Part shown: positions 1 to 7,457 of the stretch, piece after piece
Layout of the letters: each line of letters starts with the position of its first letter
Position numbering within the stretch: the first letter of the stretch is position 1
Assembly: GCA_964655775.1 (NCBI GenBank)
Contig: CAZZNQ010000111.1
Coordinates: 1-11,999 of the forward strand
From: CAZZNQ01 sp964655775
GTDB taxonomy: Bacteria; Planctomycetota; Brocadiia; SM23-32
DNA: 11,999 bases
Reading direction: 5' to 3'
The notes under the pieces: generated by a model
Seen by the model: only the letters and a program-made list of their open reading frames with translations
Databases searched by the model: none
What the model was told of the DNA's origin: nothing
Position numbers and translations under genes: made by a program

Positions 1-354
1 GTTCTGGTGGTTGACAACGCGAACTTCCTGGGGCAGTGGCCTATGTTCGGCGCGACCGTCACGGGCACCTTACACGGCGACGGCCGGCGCGTGGAGTACG
101 AGGAGTACCAGTGGTATGACGATTTCATCAGCCTGCATCACATCGAGATCAAGGCAGTTGTGCACAAGGGCGGCCGCAGGTGGCGCGTGGAGAACGAGGA
201 CGTGCTCCGCGCGATGACGGTCGGCGAAATGACGGCCTACATGGCGAAGGCGGGGTTCTGCGGCATCTCCGCGTATCCCGACTTCGACCGCACCGGATGG
301 GGCGAACCCAGCGGCGAGCGGATGATCTTTCTGGCGTTGCGGCCCGAGGCGTAG
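1..354 (+). CDS. Class I SAM-dependent methyltransferase, C-terminal fragment
   Basis: The reading frame is open from base 1 and stops with TAG at 352-354, so the 5' part lies outside the window; GTG at 7 is probably an internal Val. The visible ~117 residues look like the C-terminal half of a small-molecule or protein methyltransferase of the Methyltransf_11/25 type. There is a hydrophobic strand (VLVVDN), then a charged segment with EYEEY and a His-rich strand (SLHHIEIK). An ED-LRAMTVGEMTAYMAKAGF block follows, typical of the 'R-x-x-(T/S)-x-x-E-(L/M)...L-x-x-AGF' helix before the last strands. The end, GERMIFLALRPEA, is the usual final beta-strand. The SAM-binding glycine motif is not visible, so substrate and activity cannot be assigned. 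The next gene starts 32 bases downstream with its own SD and may be co-transcribed. Confidence 0.6.
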   Translation, partial: VLVVDNANFLGQWPMFGATVTGTLHGDGRRVEYEEYQWYDDFISLHHIEIKAVVHKGGRRWRVENEDVLRAMTVGEMTAYMAKAGFCGISAYPDFDRTGWGEPSGERMIFLALRPEA

Positions 355-386
355 CCGCTGCGCTCATCTGAACGGGAGAGGGCCGC

Positions 387-986
387 ATGGCCGTTAGGAT
401 TCAGGAGGTGGGGCCGGAGGCGCTCTCGCGCTATGCGGCCCTGCCCATCGCGTTCGCGGTCGAATCGGTGCTGCGGGTGGAACCAGTCGACGGCGGTCTG
501 GGCGGGCTTTCGCTGTCCGAAGAGAAACTGGACGAACCTTACCTGAAGGATTACGACGGGCAGAGCGGCGAGACGCCCGAGGATTGGCCGCGGCGTTTCG
601 ACGTGCCCAACTGGGGCTTCTTTCTGGCCGTGGCGGACGGCTGCGATGTCGGCGCGACCGCCGTGGCCGTGGACGCGCCCGGCGTGCACATGCTCGAGCG
701 ACGGCGCGATCTGGCTGTGCTCTGGGACATCCGTGTTCACCCGCACCATCGCAGGGACGGCATCGGCACCTCGCTGTTCGGCCGGGCTGCTCGGTGGGCA
801 CGCGAGGCCGGCTGCACGCTGCTGAAGATAGAGACTCAGAACGTGAACGTCCCGGCGTGCCGGTTCTACGCGAGGCAGGGCTGCACGCTTGGGGCCGTTA
901 ACCGCTACGGCTACTCGGGCTGCGCATCGGTCGCCCACGAGGCAATGCTGCTCTGGTACTTGCACCTTGAGCCGGATAGCACGTAG
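387..986 (+). CDS. GNAT N-acetyltransferase, streptothricin acetyltransferase (Sat)-like
   Basis: This 199-aa protein starts at ATG 387, with a purine-rich SD (gggagagg, 374-381) six bases upstream. The acetyl-CoA pyrophosphate loop of GNAT enzymes is clear: R122-x-x-G125-x-G127 within HRRDGIGTSLF, after the strand WDIRVHPH. The segment KIETQNVNVPACRFYARQG (about 147-165), followed by CTLG and a C-terminal HEAMLLWY, closely resembles the E-T-Q-x-x-N-V-x-A-C-x-x-Y signature of streptothricin acetyltransferases. Sat-type enzymes acetylate the beta-lysine moiety of streptothricin and inactivate it. Many uncharacterised GNATs share this C-terminal signature, so the family is secure but the antibiotic substrate is only a possibility. 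The N-terminal ~80 residues resemble the substrate-binding half of that clade. It follows the methyltransferase after 32 bases, and no separate promoter was seen. Confidence 0.82.
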   Translation: MAVRIQEVGPEALSRYAALPIAFAVESVLRVEPVDGGLGGLSLSEEKLDEPYLKDYDGQSGETPEDWPRRFDVPNWGFFLAVADGCDVGATAVAVDAPGVHMLERRRDLAVLWDIRVHPHHRRDGIGTSLFGRAARWAREAGCTLLKIETQNVNVPACRFYARQGCTLGAVNRYGYSGCASVAHEAMLLWYLHLEPDST

Positions 987-1009
987 AACGCCGACTCAGC
1001 CCCGCGCAC

Positions 1010-1038
1010 TTTCCCGCTTCGGCCCGGCCCGCTATAAT
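1010..1038 (+). promoter_or_regulatory. Promoter of the PurO-type gene
   Basis: A perfect TATAAT -10 box lies at 1033-1038, unusual in this GC-rich context. The best -35 at 17-bp spacing is poor (TTTCCC, 1010-1015; 3 of 6 matches to TTGACA). The expected transcription start near 1045 leaves a leader of about 40 bases before ATG 1086. It separates the gene from the upstream acetyltransferase, which ends at 986. Confidence 0.6.
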
Positions 1039-1085
1039 CGCCATCAGGGGCGAGACCAGTCACCGAATAGCGAAGGGATGGACAC

Positions 1086-1814
1086 ATGGACGCTGCCTCG
1101 ACCGTGCAGACGAATATGCATGCGCTGGAAGCCAACGAGTATCCCGGCCGGGGAATCGTGATCGGGCAGACGCCGGATGCCGGCCGCCTGATGCAGGTCT
1201 ACTGGATCATGGGACGCAGCGAGAACAGCCGCAACCGCGTCTTCCTGTGCGAGGGCGACGTGGTCCGCACGCATCCTTACGACGAGTCGAAGGTCGACGA
1301 TCCCTCCCTCATCATCTACAACTGCGTGCGCATCTGCGGAACCGCCCACGTGGTCACGAACGGCGACCAGACGGACACGATCTGCGACGCGCTCGAGGGC
1401 GACGGCACTTTCGAGTCCGCCCTGTGCACGCGCACGTTTGAGCCGGACGCGCCGAACTTCACCCCCCGGATCAGCGGAGTGGCGGACCTGGCAGACGATC
1501 TGCACGCCTACAAGCTCGCCATCCTCAAGGCAATCGAGAACGACGGAGGCCACTGCACGCGCCAGTTCTTCAACTACGAGACGCCCATCCCCGGCGTGGG
1601 GCACTGCGTGACCACCTACGCCGGCAACGGCAGCCCGCTGCCGGCCTTCGTCGGCGAGCCGTACATGGTGCGCATCCTGGACGACGTGCAGGCGACGGCC
1701 GACATGTACTGGGAGCATCTGAACGAGGACAACAAGATATCGCTGCTGGTCAAGGCGATAGACTCCGCGTCGGGCGAGACCGAGGCGGTCGTCATCAACA
1801 AGCACACGGCCTGA
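1086..1814 (+). CDS. purO: IMP cyclohydrolase, archaeal PurO family
   Basis: This 242-aa protein has the features of the PurO-type IMP cyclohydrolase family (PF07826). Members catalyse the last step of purine synthesis, ring closure of FAICAR to IMP, in archaea lacking the bacterial bifunctional PurH. Family landmarks in order: GRGIVIGQTPDAGRLMQVYW (21-40), the phosphate-binding-like GRSENSRNRVF (43-53), IIYNCVRI (76-83), VTNGDQTDTI (90-99), FTPRISGV (125-132), a GHCVTTYAGNGSPLP block (172-186) and the tail KAIDSASGETEAVVINKH. The start is ATG 1086, preceded by GAAGGG (1072-1077). An ATG at 1078 is out of frame. Known archaeal PurO is about 200 aa; this copy is somewhat longer. It has its own promoter, and an unknown gene follows 34 bases downstream. 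I am sure of the family. Whether this genome also has purH cannot be seen, and bacterial members may have a different role. Confidence 0.85.
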   Translation: MDAASTVQTNMHALEANEYPGRGIVIGQTPDAGRLMQVYWIMGRSENSRNRVFLCEGDVVRTHPYDESKVDDPSLIIYNCVRICGTAHVVTNGDQTDTICDALEGDGTFESALCTRTFEPDAPNFTPRISGVADLADDLHAYKLAILKAIENDGGHCTRQFFNYETPIPGVGHCVTTYAGNGSPLPAFVGEPYMVRILDDVQATADMYWEHLNEDNKISLLVKAIDSASGETEAVVINKHTA

Positions 1815-1821
1815 GGCCGCG

Positions 1822-1848
1822 CCCCGTGCGGAGCGGGGAGACTGTGTG
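1822..1848 (+). promoter_or_regulatory. Intercistronic hairpin covering the SD of the next gene
   Basis: CCCCG (1822-1826) and CGGGG (1834-1838) can form a 5-bp all-GC stem with a 7-base loop. The right arm overlaps the SD GGGGAG (1835-1840) of the gene starting at ATG 1849, eight bases downstream. There is no following T-run, so it is not an intrinsic terminator. It may lower translation of the downstream gene unless ribosomes leaving purO (stop at 1814) or another factor open it. In GC-rich DNA such a short stem can occur by chance. Confidence 0.35.
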
Positions 1849-2508
1849 ATGTCGCGACGTGCGGGTGAGACTCTGGCCGATGCAGCAGCGGGCGCCCTGC
1901 CGGAACGCGAGGCGGCACTGTTTGCACTGCTGCACAAGTTCACGGCCGAGAGGCTGAGGTCCGTCGACGAACTGCGCGAGCGGATTCTGGCCGTGGCGGG
2001 GCCGCCTCCCCAACCGGCGTCCTCGCGTTGCCTGCACGCCTTCCTTCGCGAGTCGTGGGAATGCCTGGACGCCCTCGGCCGGGAGGTGAACGCCTGCATG
2101 CAGCACGTCTTCCCCGGAGCCGGCCTGTTTCCCCCGCTGCAGATGACACGCCAGTGCACCTTCTACGTCGTTCGGAAGAAGCTGCACGAGGCGGCCGAGA
2201 CGAGACGGCATCCGGTGAGCCGGCTCCTGTGGCTACGGACTCGCGATCCGGGCGACGCCGCCTACGAGCGGCTGAGCTTCCTCTACAATCTGAGTCTCTT
2301 CCTGGCCGTCGGGCTCTCGACCGGCGGCCACCTGCCGGGCCCGAACGACGTGCCTGCTGCCGCCAGCGGCATCATCCGCGTTCCCGATGGAGGCGCGACC
2401 GGAAGCCCGACCGCAGAGGAGGGGACGGCCCAGATCGCAGACTGGCTGCACAACTTCAGCGAGGATTGCTACGAGGCATTGACACAGGCGCTTCAGGGGG
2501 ATAGGTGA
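1849..2508 (+). CDS. Hypothetical protein downstream of purO
   Basis: I do not recognise this 219-aa protein. I chose ATG 1849 because the SD GGGGAG (1835-1840) is eight bases upstream; a GTG at 1846 directly precedes it and is less well spaced. The protein is soluble and mostly helical, with no signal peptide. A charged N-terminal helix region (about 15-50, PEREAALFALLHKFTAERLR) leads to a short proline linker (GPPPQP). The core is rich in Cys, Trp and His (about 58-115): WECLDALGREVNACM, then HVFPGAGLFPPL, then the block QCTFYVVRKKLHE (102-114). A second conserved-looking block, HPVSRLLWLRTRD (121-133), precedes AYERLSFLYNLSLFL (138-152). The C-terminus is low-complexity and then a helix. 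Cys61, Cys72, Cys83 and Cys103 show no CxxC zinc pattern. Co-directional placement 34 bases after purO suggests one transcript. It converges on gatC with only 13 bases between them. Confidence 0.75.
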   Translation: MSRRAGETLADAAAGALPEREAALFALLHKFTAERLRSVDELRERILAVAGPPPQPASSRCLHAFLRESWECLDALGREVNACMQHVFPGAGLFPPLQMTRQCTFYVVRKKLHEAAETRRHPVSRLLWLRTRDPGDAAYERLSFLYNLSLFLAVGLSTGGHLPGPNDVPAAASGIIRVPDGGATGSPTAEEGTAQIADWLHNFSEDCYEALTQALQGDR

Positions 2509-2521
2509 GGGGCGGCCGACG

Positions 2522-2809
2522 TCAGTCGATGATGCGGGGGACGCGAAAGCACCCGTCCGCCGCGTCAGGGGCGTTGGCGATGGCTTCGGGGCGGGGGAGC
2601 GACTCGCCGACGGAGTCGTCCCGGACGGGCTGGGTGCCCGCTATGCCGTGCACCATCGGCTGGACGCCTTCGGTGTCGAGTTCGTCCAGCTTGCGCACGA
2701 AGTCGAGGATGGCGCCGATCTGCTCGGCGAAATGCTCCATCTCCGCGTCCGAGAGCTCCAGACGCGAAAGGTGCGCGACGTGTTCCACTTCTTCGCGTGA
2801 TATGGGCAT
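2522..2809 (-). CDS. gatC: Asp/Glu-tRNA amidotransferase subunit C
   Basis: This 95-aa protein matches GatC in length and pattern. The N-terminal helix ISREEVEHVAHLSRLELS (3-20) is the family signature, followed by an amphipathic helix (EMEHFAEQIGAILDFVRKLDEL). The extended middle has GVQPM and the V-R-D-D segment, and the C-terminus is A-P-D-A-A-D-G-C-F-R-V-P-R-I-I. GatC wraps around GatA and GatB in the cytosolic GatCAB complex, which amidates mischarged Glu-tRNA(Gln) and Asp-tRNA(Asn). It starts at the ATG complementary to 2807-2809; the upstream SD is weak. It lies 20 bases after rpmB on the same strand and probably shares its transcript. Neither gatA nor gatB follows, since the next gene is convergent, so the subunits are encoded apart. 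Confidence 0.93.
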   Translation of the reverse strand: MPISREEVEHVAHLSRLELSDAEMEHFAEQIGAILDFVRKLDELDTEGVQPMVHGIAGTQPVRDDSVGESLPRPEAIANAPDAADGCFRVPRIID

Positions 2810-2829
2810 GGGCCGGACCCGAAAAAGCG

Positions 2830-3063
2830 TCAGCGAACGGCCTTGGTGACCTTGCCCTCGCGGATGCAGCGGGTGCAGACCTTCCTGCGCATGACGGTGC
2901 CGTTCTCCAGCACGCGCACGCGCTGGATATTCGGCTTGAAGGTGCGCTTGCTGGAGCCGGTCGTCTTGATGCCGACGCCGCCGAGGTGCTTCGCCCGTCC
3001 GCGCTGGGTGTGCGTGCGCCCGGAGGTGGTCCCTCTGCCACAGATCTCACATACTCGAGCCAT
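2830..3063 (-). CDS. rpmB: Large-subunit ribosomal protein bL28
   Basis: This 77-aa protein is a component of the 50S subunit. The start is the ATG at 3061-3063 because it gives the canonical MARVCEICGRG N-terminus and has GGGAG seven bases upstream. Thirteen extra in-frame codons upstream lie between the promoter and this start and are not credible. The SGRTHTQRGRAKHLGGVGIK region is the typical basic L28 segment and KRTFKPNIQRVRV is the conserved core. Cys5-x2-Cys8 and Cys63-x2-Cys66 form the zinc-ribbon pair of the C-plus (zinc-binding) form of bL28, as opposed to zinc-free paralogues used in zinc limitation. It has its own promoter at 3105-3133 and is followed after 20 bases by gatC. Confidence 0.95.
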   Translation of the reverse strand: MARVCEICGRGTTSGRTHTQRGRAKHLGGVGIKTTGSSKRTFKPNIQRVRVLENGTVMRRKVCTRCIREGKVTKAVR

Positions 3064-3104
3064 AACATAACTCCCGGGGGTTTTCGATTGGGATGCGAAC
3101 AAGG

Positions 3105-3133
3105 ATTATACCATTGGGCCCACCGCCGCGCAA
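3105..3133 (-). promoter_or_regulatory. Promoter of rpmB-gatC (extended -10)
   Basis: On the minus strand the valS-rpmB gap contains TGGTATAAT. This is a perfect -10 box (complement of 3105-3110) preceded by the TG of an extended -10. With an exact 17-base spacer the -35 is TTGCGC (complement of 3128-3133), which keeps the critical TTG. The expected start is near 3098, giving a leader of about 35 bases before rpmB. It allows the ribosomal gene to be made independently of the lysC-cimA-valS transcript. Confidence 0.72.
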
Positions 3134-3139
3134 ATCTGC

Positions 3140-5829
3140 TTACTCCAGGTCGGCGAGGTTCTGAATCACCTTCTCCAGTTCGGCGCGCAGGTCGTCGGCG
3201 CGCTCGATCTTTTGTCGCACGACCTGTTCGGGCGCGTTGGCGCGGAACCGGGCGTCGTTCAGCGTCCGATCCACGTTCTTGATCTGACCTTCCAGGTCGG
3301 CGCGCTGCTTCTGCAGCCTTGCCTTCTCCTCGTCCAGGTCGATCAGGCCGGCCAGCGGCACGAATATCTCCACCGTGCCGACCACTGCCGTCACGCAACG
3401 CGGGGGCTTGGAGGCGTGCTCGCCGTGATGCAGCTCCTCCAGGACGCCCATCTGTTTCAGGAAGCGCTCGTGTTCGGCCACCAACTGGTCCGTCGCCGCA
3501 TCCGGTGCGCTGATCGTCGCCGACAGGGCTGTGCGGTCGGCCAGCCCCTTCTCCTTGCGGACGTTGCGGATGGCGCGCACGATCTCCTGGAGCTGCTGCA
3601 TGTCGGCTTCCAGCTTCGCATCGCGCCGTTCCGGCCGATCCTCGGGCCAGGCGGCCCGGATCAGAGCCGAGCTCTCCATCTCCTTCGCCGCCAGGGGCGC
3701 GCTGTCGGCGGCCTGCTCCTTCAGGTGTTGCCAGAGCTCCTCGGTGATGAAGGGCGTGAAAGGGTGCAGCAGCCGCAGCGATGCGTCAAGGGCCGTGACC
3801 AGCGTGTTCTTGGCGGCTGCGGCGTCCTCGGGTTCAGCATCCTCGCCCAGGCGCGGCTTGATGATCTCCAGATACCAGTCGCACAGTTCGTGCCAGAAGA
3901 AGTCGTAGACGGCCAGCGCCGCGTCGTGCGGGCGGAACTCGTCGAGGGCGCTTGTGGTTGCATTAACGGACGCCTGCAAGCGGCTGAGTATCCAGCGGTC
4001 CTCGAAGCGCAGGGCCGGCTTGGCGTCCGCATCCGAGGCGGAGCCGCCCAGGCTCATCATCGCGAACCGCACCGCGTTCCATATCTTGTTCGCGAAGTGG
4101 CGGCCCATCTCGAACTTCGAGTCGCTCAACTTCAGGTCCTGGCCCTCGGTGGCCAGCGTGACAAGCGAGAAGCGCGTGGCGTCTGCGCCGAATCTCTCGA
4201 TCATGTCGATGGGATCGATCCCGTTGCCCAGCGACTTGGACATCTTGCGGCCCTGCTCGTCCAGTATGGTGCCGTTGATGTAGACGTCGCTGAACGGGAC
4301 ATCGCCCATGAACTCCAGGCCCATCATTACCATTCGTGCGACCCAGAAGTAGATGATGCCTCGGTCGGTCACCAGAGTGTCGGTCGGGTAGTAGCGGTCC
4401 AGTTCCGGCGTCTGCTCCGGCCAGCCCAGGGTGCTGAACGGCCAGAGCGCGCTGGAGAACCAGGTGTCCAGCACGTCTTCGCTCTGCCGGAACTCGGTGC
4501 CGTCGCAGTTCGGGCACTCACTCGGGGTGTCCCGGGCGATGACGGGTTCCTCGCACTCGGTGCAGTAGTAGACCGGAAGCCGATGGCCCCACCATATCTG
4601 CCGGCTGATGCACCAGTCGCGGGCCTCCTCCAGCCAGCTCAGGTAGAAGTCCTTCCAGCGATCCGGATGGAAGGACACGCGCCCGCTGCGAGCGGCCTCG
4701 ACGGCCTTATCCGCCAGCGGCTTCGTCTTCACGTACCACTGATCGGACAGGTAGGGCTCGACCACCATATGGCAGCGGTAGCAGTGGCCGACGGAATGCA
4801 CGTGGGGCTCCACCTTCTCGAGCAGCTTCCTGGCCTTCAGGTCGGAAACCACGGCCTCCCGGCACTCGAACCGGTCCATGCCTTCGTAGGCGTCGCCCGC
4901 TTCCGGCGTCATCCTCGCATCCTCATCGATCACTACGGGGCGGGGGAGGTCGTGGCGACGGCTGATCTCGAAGTCGTTCGGGTCGTGAGCGGGGGTGACC
5001 TTCACGGCGCCGGTGCCGAACTTCGGGTCAACCCAGTCGTCGGCGATGATGGGTATCCTGCGCTCCCGCAGCGGTAGCAGGATCTCTTCGCCGATCAGGT
5101 GGCCGTAGCGCTCGTCGTCCGGATGAACGGCGACGGCCGTGTCGCCCAGCATTGTCTCGGGCCGGGTCGTGGCAACGATCAGGTGGCGGCCGGGATCGTC
5201 GGCGAAGGGGTAGCGTATGTGCCAGAGGTGTCCGTCCAGCTCCTCGTGCTCCACCTCAATGTCCGAGAGCGCCGTGCGGCACCGCGGGCACCAGTTCACG
5301 ATGTACTTGCCGCGGAAGATCAGGCCCTTCTCGTGGAGGCGGAGGAACGTCTCCAGGACCGCTTCGCTCAGCCCCTCGTCCATGGTGAACCGTTGGCGAT
5401 CCCAGTCGCAGGAGCAGCCCAGCCTCTTGAGCTGGTCGATGATTCGGTCACCGTACTGCTCCTTCCATTCCCACACGCGCTCGATGAACTTCTCTCGGCC
5501 CAGATCCTCGCGATGCTTGCCTTCCCTGGCCAGANNNNNNNNNNTTCCACCACGTTCTGGGTGGCGATGCCGGCGTGATCCGTGCCGGGCATCCAGAGTG
5601 CGTTGTAGCCTTGCATCCGTCGGAAGCGCATGAACGCGTCCTGCAGCGTGTTATTCAGCGCGTGCCCCATATGCAGGGGGGCGGTGACGTTCGGCGGCGG
5701 GATGACAATGGTGTAGGACTCGCCGGGATCGTCCGGCTCCGCGTGGAAGAGCTCGTTCTCCTCCCAGAAACGATAGATCTTCTCCTCGATCTGGGCGGGT
5801 TCGAAGCGGCTGGATAGTTCGGTGGCCAT
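3140..5829 (-). CDS. valS: Valyl-tRNA synthetase, interrupted by a 10-N assembly gap
   Basis: This cytosolic class I synthetase joins valine to tRNA(Val) and edits mischarged threonine. The N-terminal part (95 codons, 5829 to 5545) holds SRFEPAQIEEKIYRFWEE and the HIGH-type signature H53-M-G-H56 in PPNVTAPLHMGHALNN. It ends in DHAGIATQNVVE just before the Ns. The rest runs from LAREGKHRED (5533) to TAA at 3140-3142. It contains the editing domain (VATTRPETMLGDTAV; TPAHDPNDFE), zinc-type cysteine pairs (CPRC, CYRC, CTEC/CPNC), WCISRQIWWGHRLP, KMSKS (complement of 4232-4246, about residue 527), an anticodon-binding helical domain, and the C-terminal coiled-coil arm (LDEEKARLQKQRADLEGQI). Family spacing predicts only two residues in the gap, giving about 894 aa, normal for ValS. 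Ten literal Ns would shift the frame. It follows cimA after 47 bases with a weak SD. Confidence 0.95.
5535..5544. other. Assembly gap (10 N) inside valS
   Basis: Ten consecutive Ns separate two parts of one gene. The left flank reads ...NVVE up to 5545 and the right flank resumes with T then CTG GCC (LAREGK) from 5534-5533 on the minus strand. Taken literally, ten bases put these in different frames. The ValS family has two residues here (for example E-R-x-L), which would need five missing bases. The run is most likely a placeholder from scaffolding, not a measured length. Confidence 0.9.
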
Positions 5830-5876
5830 TTCTCGATTGCCTTTACGGTGTGGCGGCCGGCGACGGACAGGGGCGG

Positions 5877-7457
5877 CTAGTTCTCGTCGGCCGATGCCAG
5901 CAGAAGCTCGTATTCGATGCTGTCCAACAGGGCGCGCCAGCTTGCGTCGATGATGTTCTCATGAACTCCAACGGTGCCCCAGACGTGCCCGGAGTCGGCG
6001 CTCTGGATCACTACGCGCACACGGGCGGCGGTGGCGTCGCGCGGGTTGATGACGCGCACGCGGTAGTCGGTCAGCCGCATGTCCTTCAGTTCCGGGAAAT
6101 GGGGCTCCAGGGCCTTGCGCAGCGCGCCGTCCAGCGCGTTCACCGGGCCGTCGCCCTCGCAGGCGGTGTGCATCAGCGTCCCCTGCACGTTGAGCTTGAC
6201 CGTCGCGTCAGTCACCAATCGGCCGTCGTCCTGGCGTATGATGCTCACGTGGTAGCCGAGCACGTCGAAATGCGGCTCGAAGGTGCCTTTCAGCCTGTGG
6301 GCCAGCAACTCGAAGGACGCCTCGGCGTTCTCGAACTGGTAGCCCTGGTGCTCGAGGGTCTGGACCTTGTCCAGCAGGCGCGAGACAAGCTCCTTGTCGT
6401 TCAGCGCCGCCGTTCCCTCCACCTTCTGCATCATGCTGGCGTGGCCGGAGAGCTCGCTGATGAGGAAGCGGCGCTCGTTGCCGACCAGTTCGGGATCGAT
6501 GTGCTCGTAGGTGGCGCGCGCCTTGCGCATCGCGTCCACGTGCAGCCCGCCCTTGTGCGCGAACGCGCTGGCGCCGACGAAAGGCTGGTACGGATCGTAC
6601 ATGAGGTTTGCTGCTTCGTAAGCATAGCGCGAGACTTCAGTTACGAGCTGGAGCTGCTCCTCGCTCACGCAGCGGAACGGGGTCTTCAGGTTGATGATGG
6701 GGATGATCACGCACAGATCGGCATTGCCGGTGCGCTCGCCGAAGCCGTTCAGCGTACCCTGCACGTGCGTCGCGCCGCTCTGGACTGCGGACACGGAGTT
6801 CGCGACGGCCACGCCGCTGTCGTTGTGGCAATGTATGCCCACGGGGCAGGGGAGGTTCTGCGCCATGGCGGCCGTGACGCGCGCGACCTCGTCGGTAAGG
6901 GTGCCGCCGTTGGTGTCGCACAGGACGATGCAGTCCGCACCGGCCTCCGCTGCCACGCTGCATACGCGGGAGGCCGCTTCCGCGTTGGCGCGGTAACCGT
7001 CGAAGAAGTGCTCGGCGTCCAGTATCACCTCGCGGCCGGCATCCTTGAGGAAGCGCACGGAGTCCTCGACCATGCGCAGGTTCTCGTCCAGGTCGGTGCG
7101 GATGACGTGCGTGACGTGATAGTCCCACGCCTTGGCGACGATGGTTACGACCGGTGTCTCGGCGTCGAGCAATGCCTTCAGCCCGCGGTCCTCGGCGGCT
7201 GGCCGGCCGGCACGTCGGGTGCTGCCGAACGCGGCGACCCGCGAGTGCCGAAGGTTGAGCCGAGCGACTTCGCTGAAGAACTGGGCATCTTTCGGGTTCG
7301 AGAGTGGGTAGCCGCCCTCGATGTAGTGCACCCCAAGCTCGTCCAGCCTTTCGGCTATGGCCAGCTTGTCCTCCAGGGAGAGCGACATGCCCTCGGCCTG
7401 GCAGCCGTCGCGGAGCGTGGTGTCGTAGAGCTTGATTTGGTTGCTCGGGTCGCTCAC
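5877..7457 (-). CDS. cimA: Citramalate synthase
   Basis: This 526-aa enzyme condenses pyruvate and acetyl-CoA to (R)-citramalate, the first step of threonine-independent isoleucine synthesis. The N-terminal TIM barrel shows the LeuA/HMGL-like signature LYDTTLRDGCQAEG (R16-D17), with the A-E-G form seen in CimA rather than the 2-isopropylmalate synthase pattern. It also shows EGGYPLSNPKD (47-57), DAEHFFDGYR (147-156), LCDTNGGT, the metal-binding H209-x-H211 (GIHCHNDSGVAVAN) and LNGFGERTGNAD. A segment HKGGLHVDAM follows. The C-terminal ~130 residues (from about 390) form the LeuA-type allosteric dimer domain, the usual site of isoleucine feedback, so inhibition by Ile is likely but unproven. 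The start is GTG (complement of 7455-7457), which overlaps the lysC stop as GTGA, so translation is probably coupled. valS follows after 47 bases. Cys19 replaces the more usual small residue in D-G-x-Q. Confidence 0.92.
   Translation of the reverse strand: MSDPSNQIKLYDTTLRDGCQAEGMSLSLEDKLAIAERLDELGVHYIEGGYPLSNPKDAQFFSEVARLNLRHSRVAAFGSTRRAGRPAAEDRGLKALLDAETPVVTIVAKAWDYHVTHVIRTDLDENLRMVEDSVRFLKDAGREVILDAEHFFDGYRANAEAASRVCSVAAEAGADCIVLCDTNGGTLTDEVARVTAAMAQNLPCPVGIHCHNDSGVAVANSVSAVQSGATHVQGTLNGFGERTGNADLCVIIPIINLKTPFRCVSEEQLQLVTEVSRYAYEAANLMYDPYQPFVGASAFAHKGGLHVDAMRKARATYEHIDPELVGNERRFLISELSGHASMMQKVEGTAALNDKELVSRLLDKVQTLEHQGYQFENAEASFELLAHRLKGTFEPHFDVLGYHVSIIRQDDGRLVTDATVKLNVQGTLMHTACEGDGPVNALDGALRKALEPHFPELKDMRLTDYRVRVINPRDATAARVRVVIQSADSGHVWGTVGVHENIIDASWRALLDSIEYELLLASADEN

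Noticed and set aside
2509..2521. Terminator between the convergent unknown gene and gatC.
   Set aside because: Only 13 GC-rich bases separate the stops, with no stem or T-run.
3064..3102. Thirteen extra N-terminal codons for L28.
   Set aside because: The extension lies between the promoter and the SD, and bL28 begins MARVCEICG. ATG at 3061-3063 has GGGAG at good spacing.
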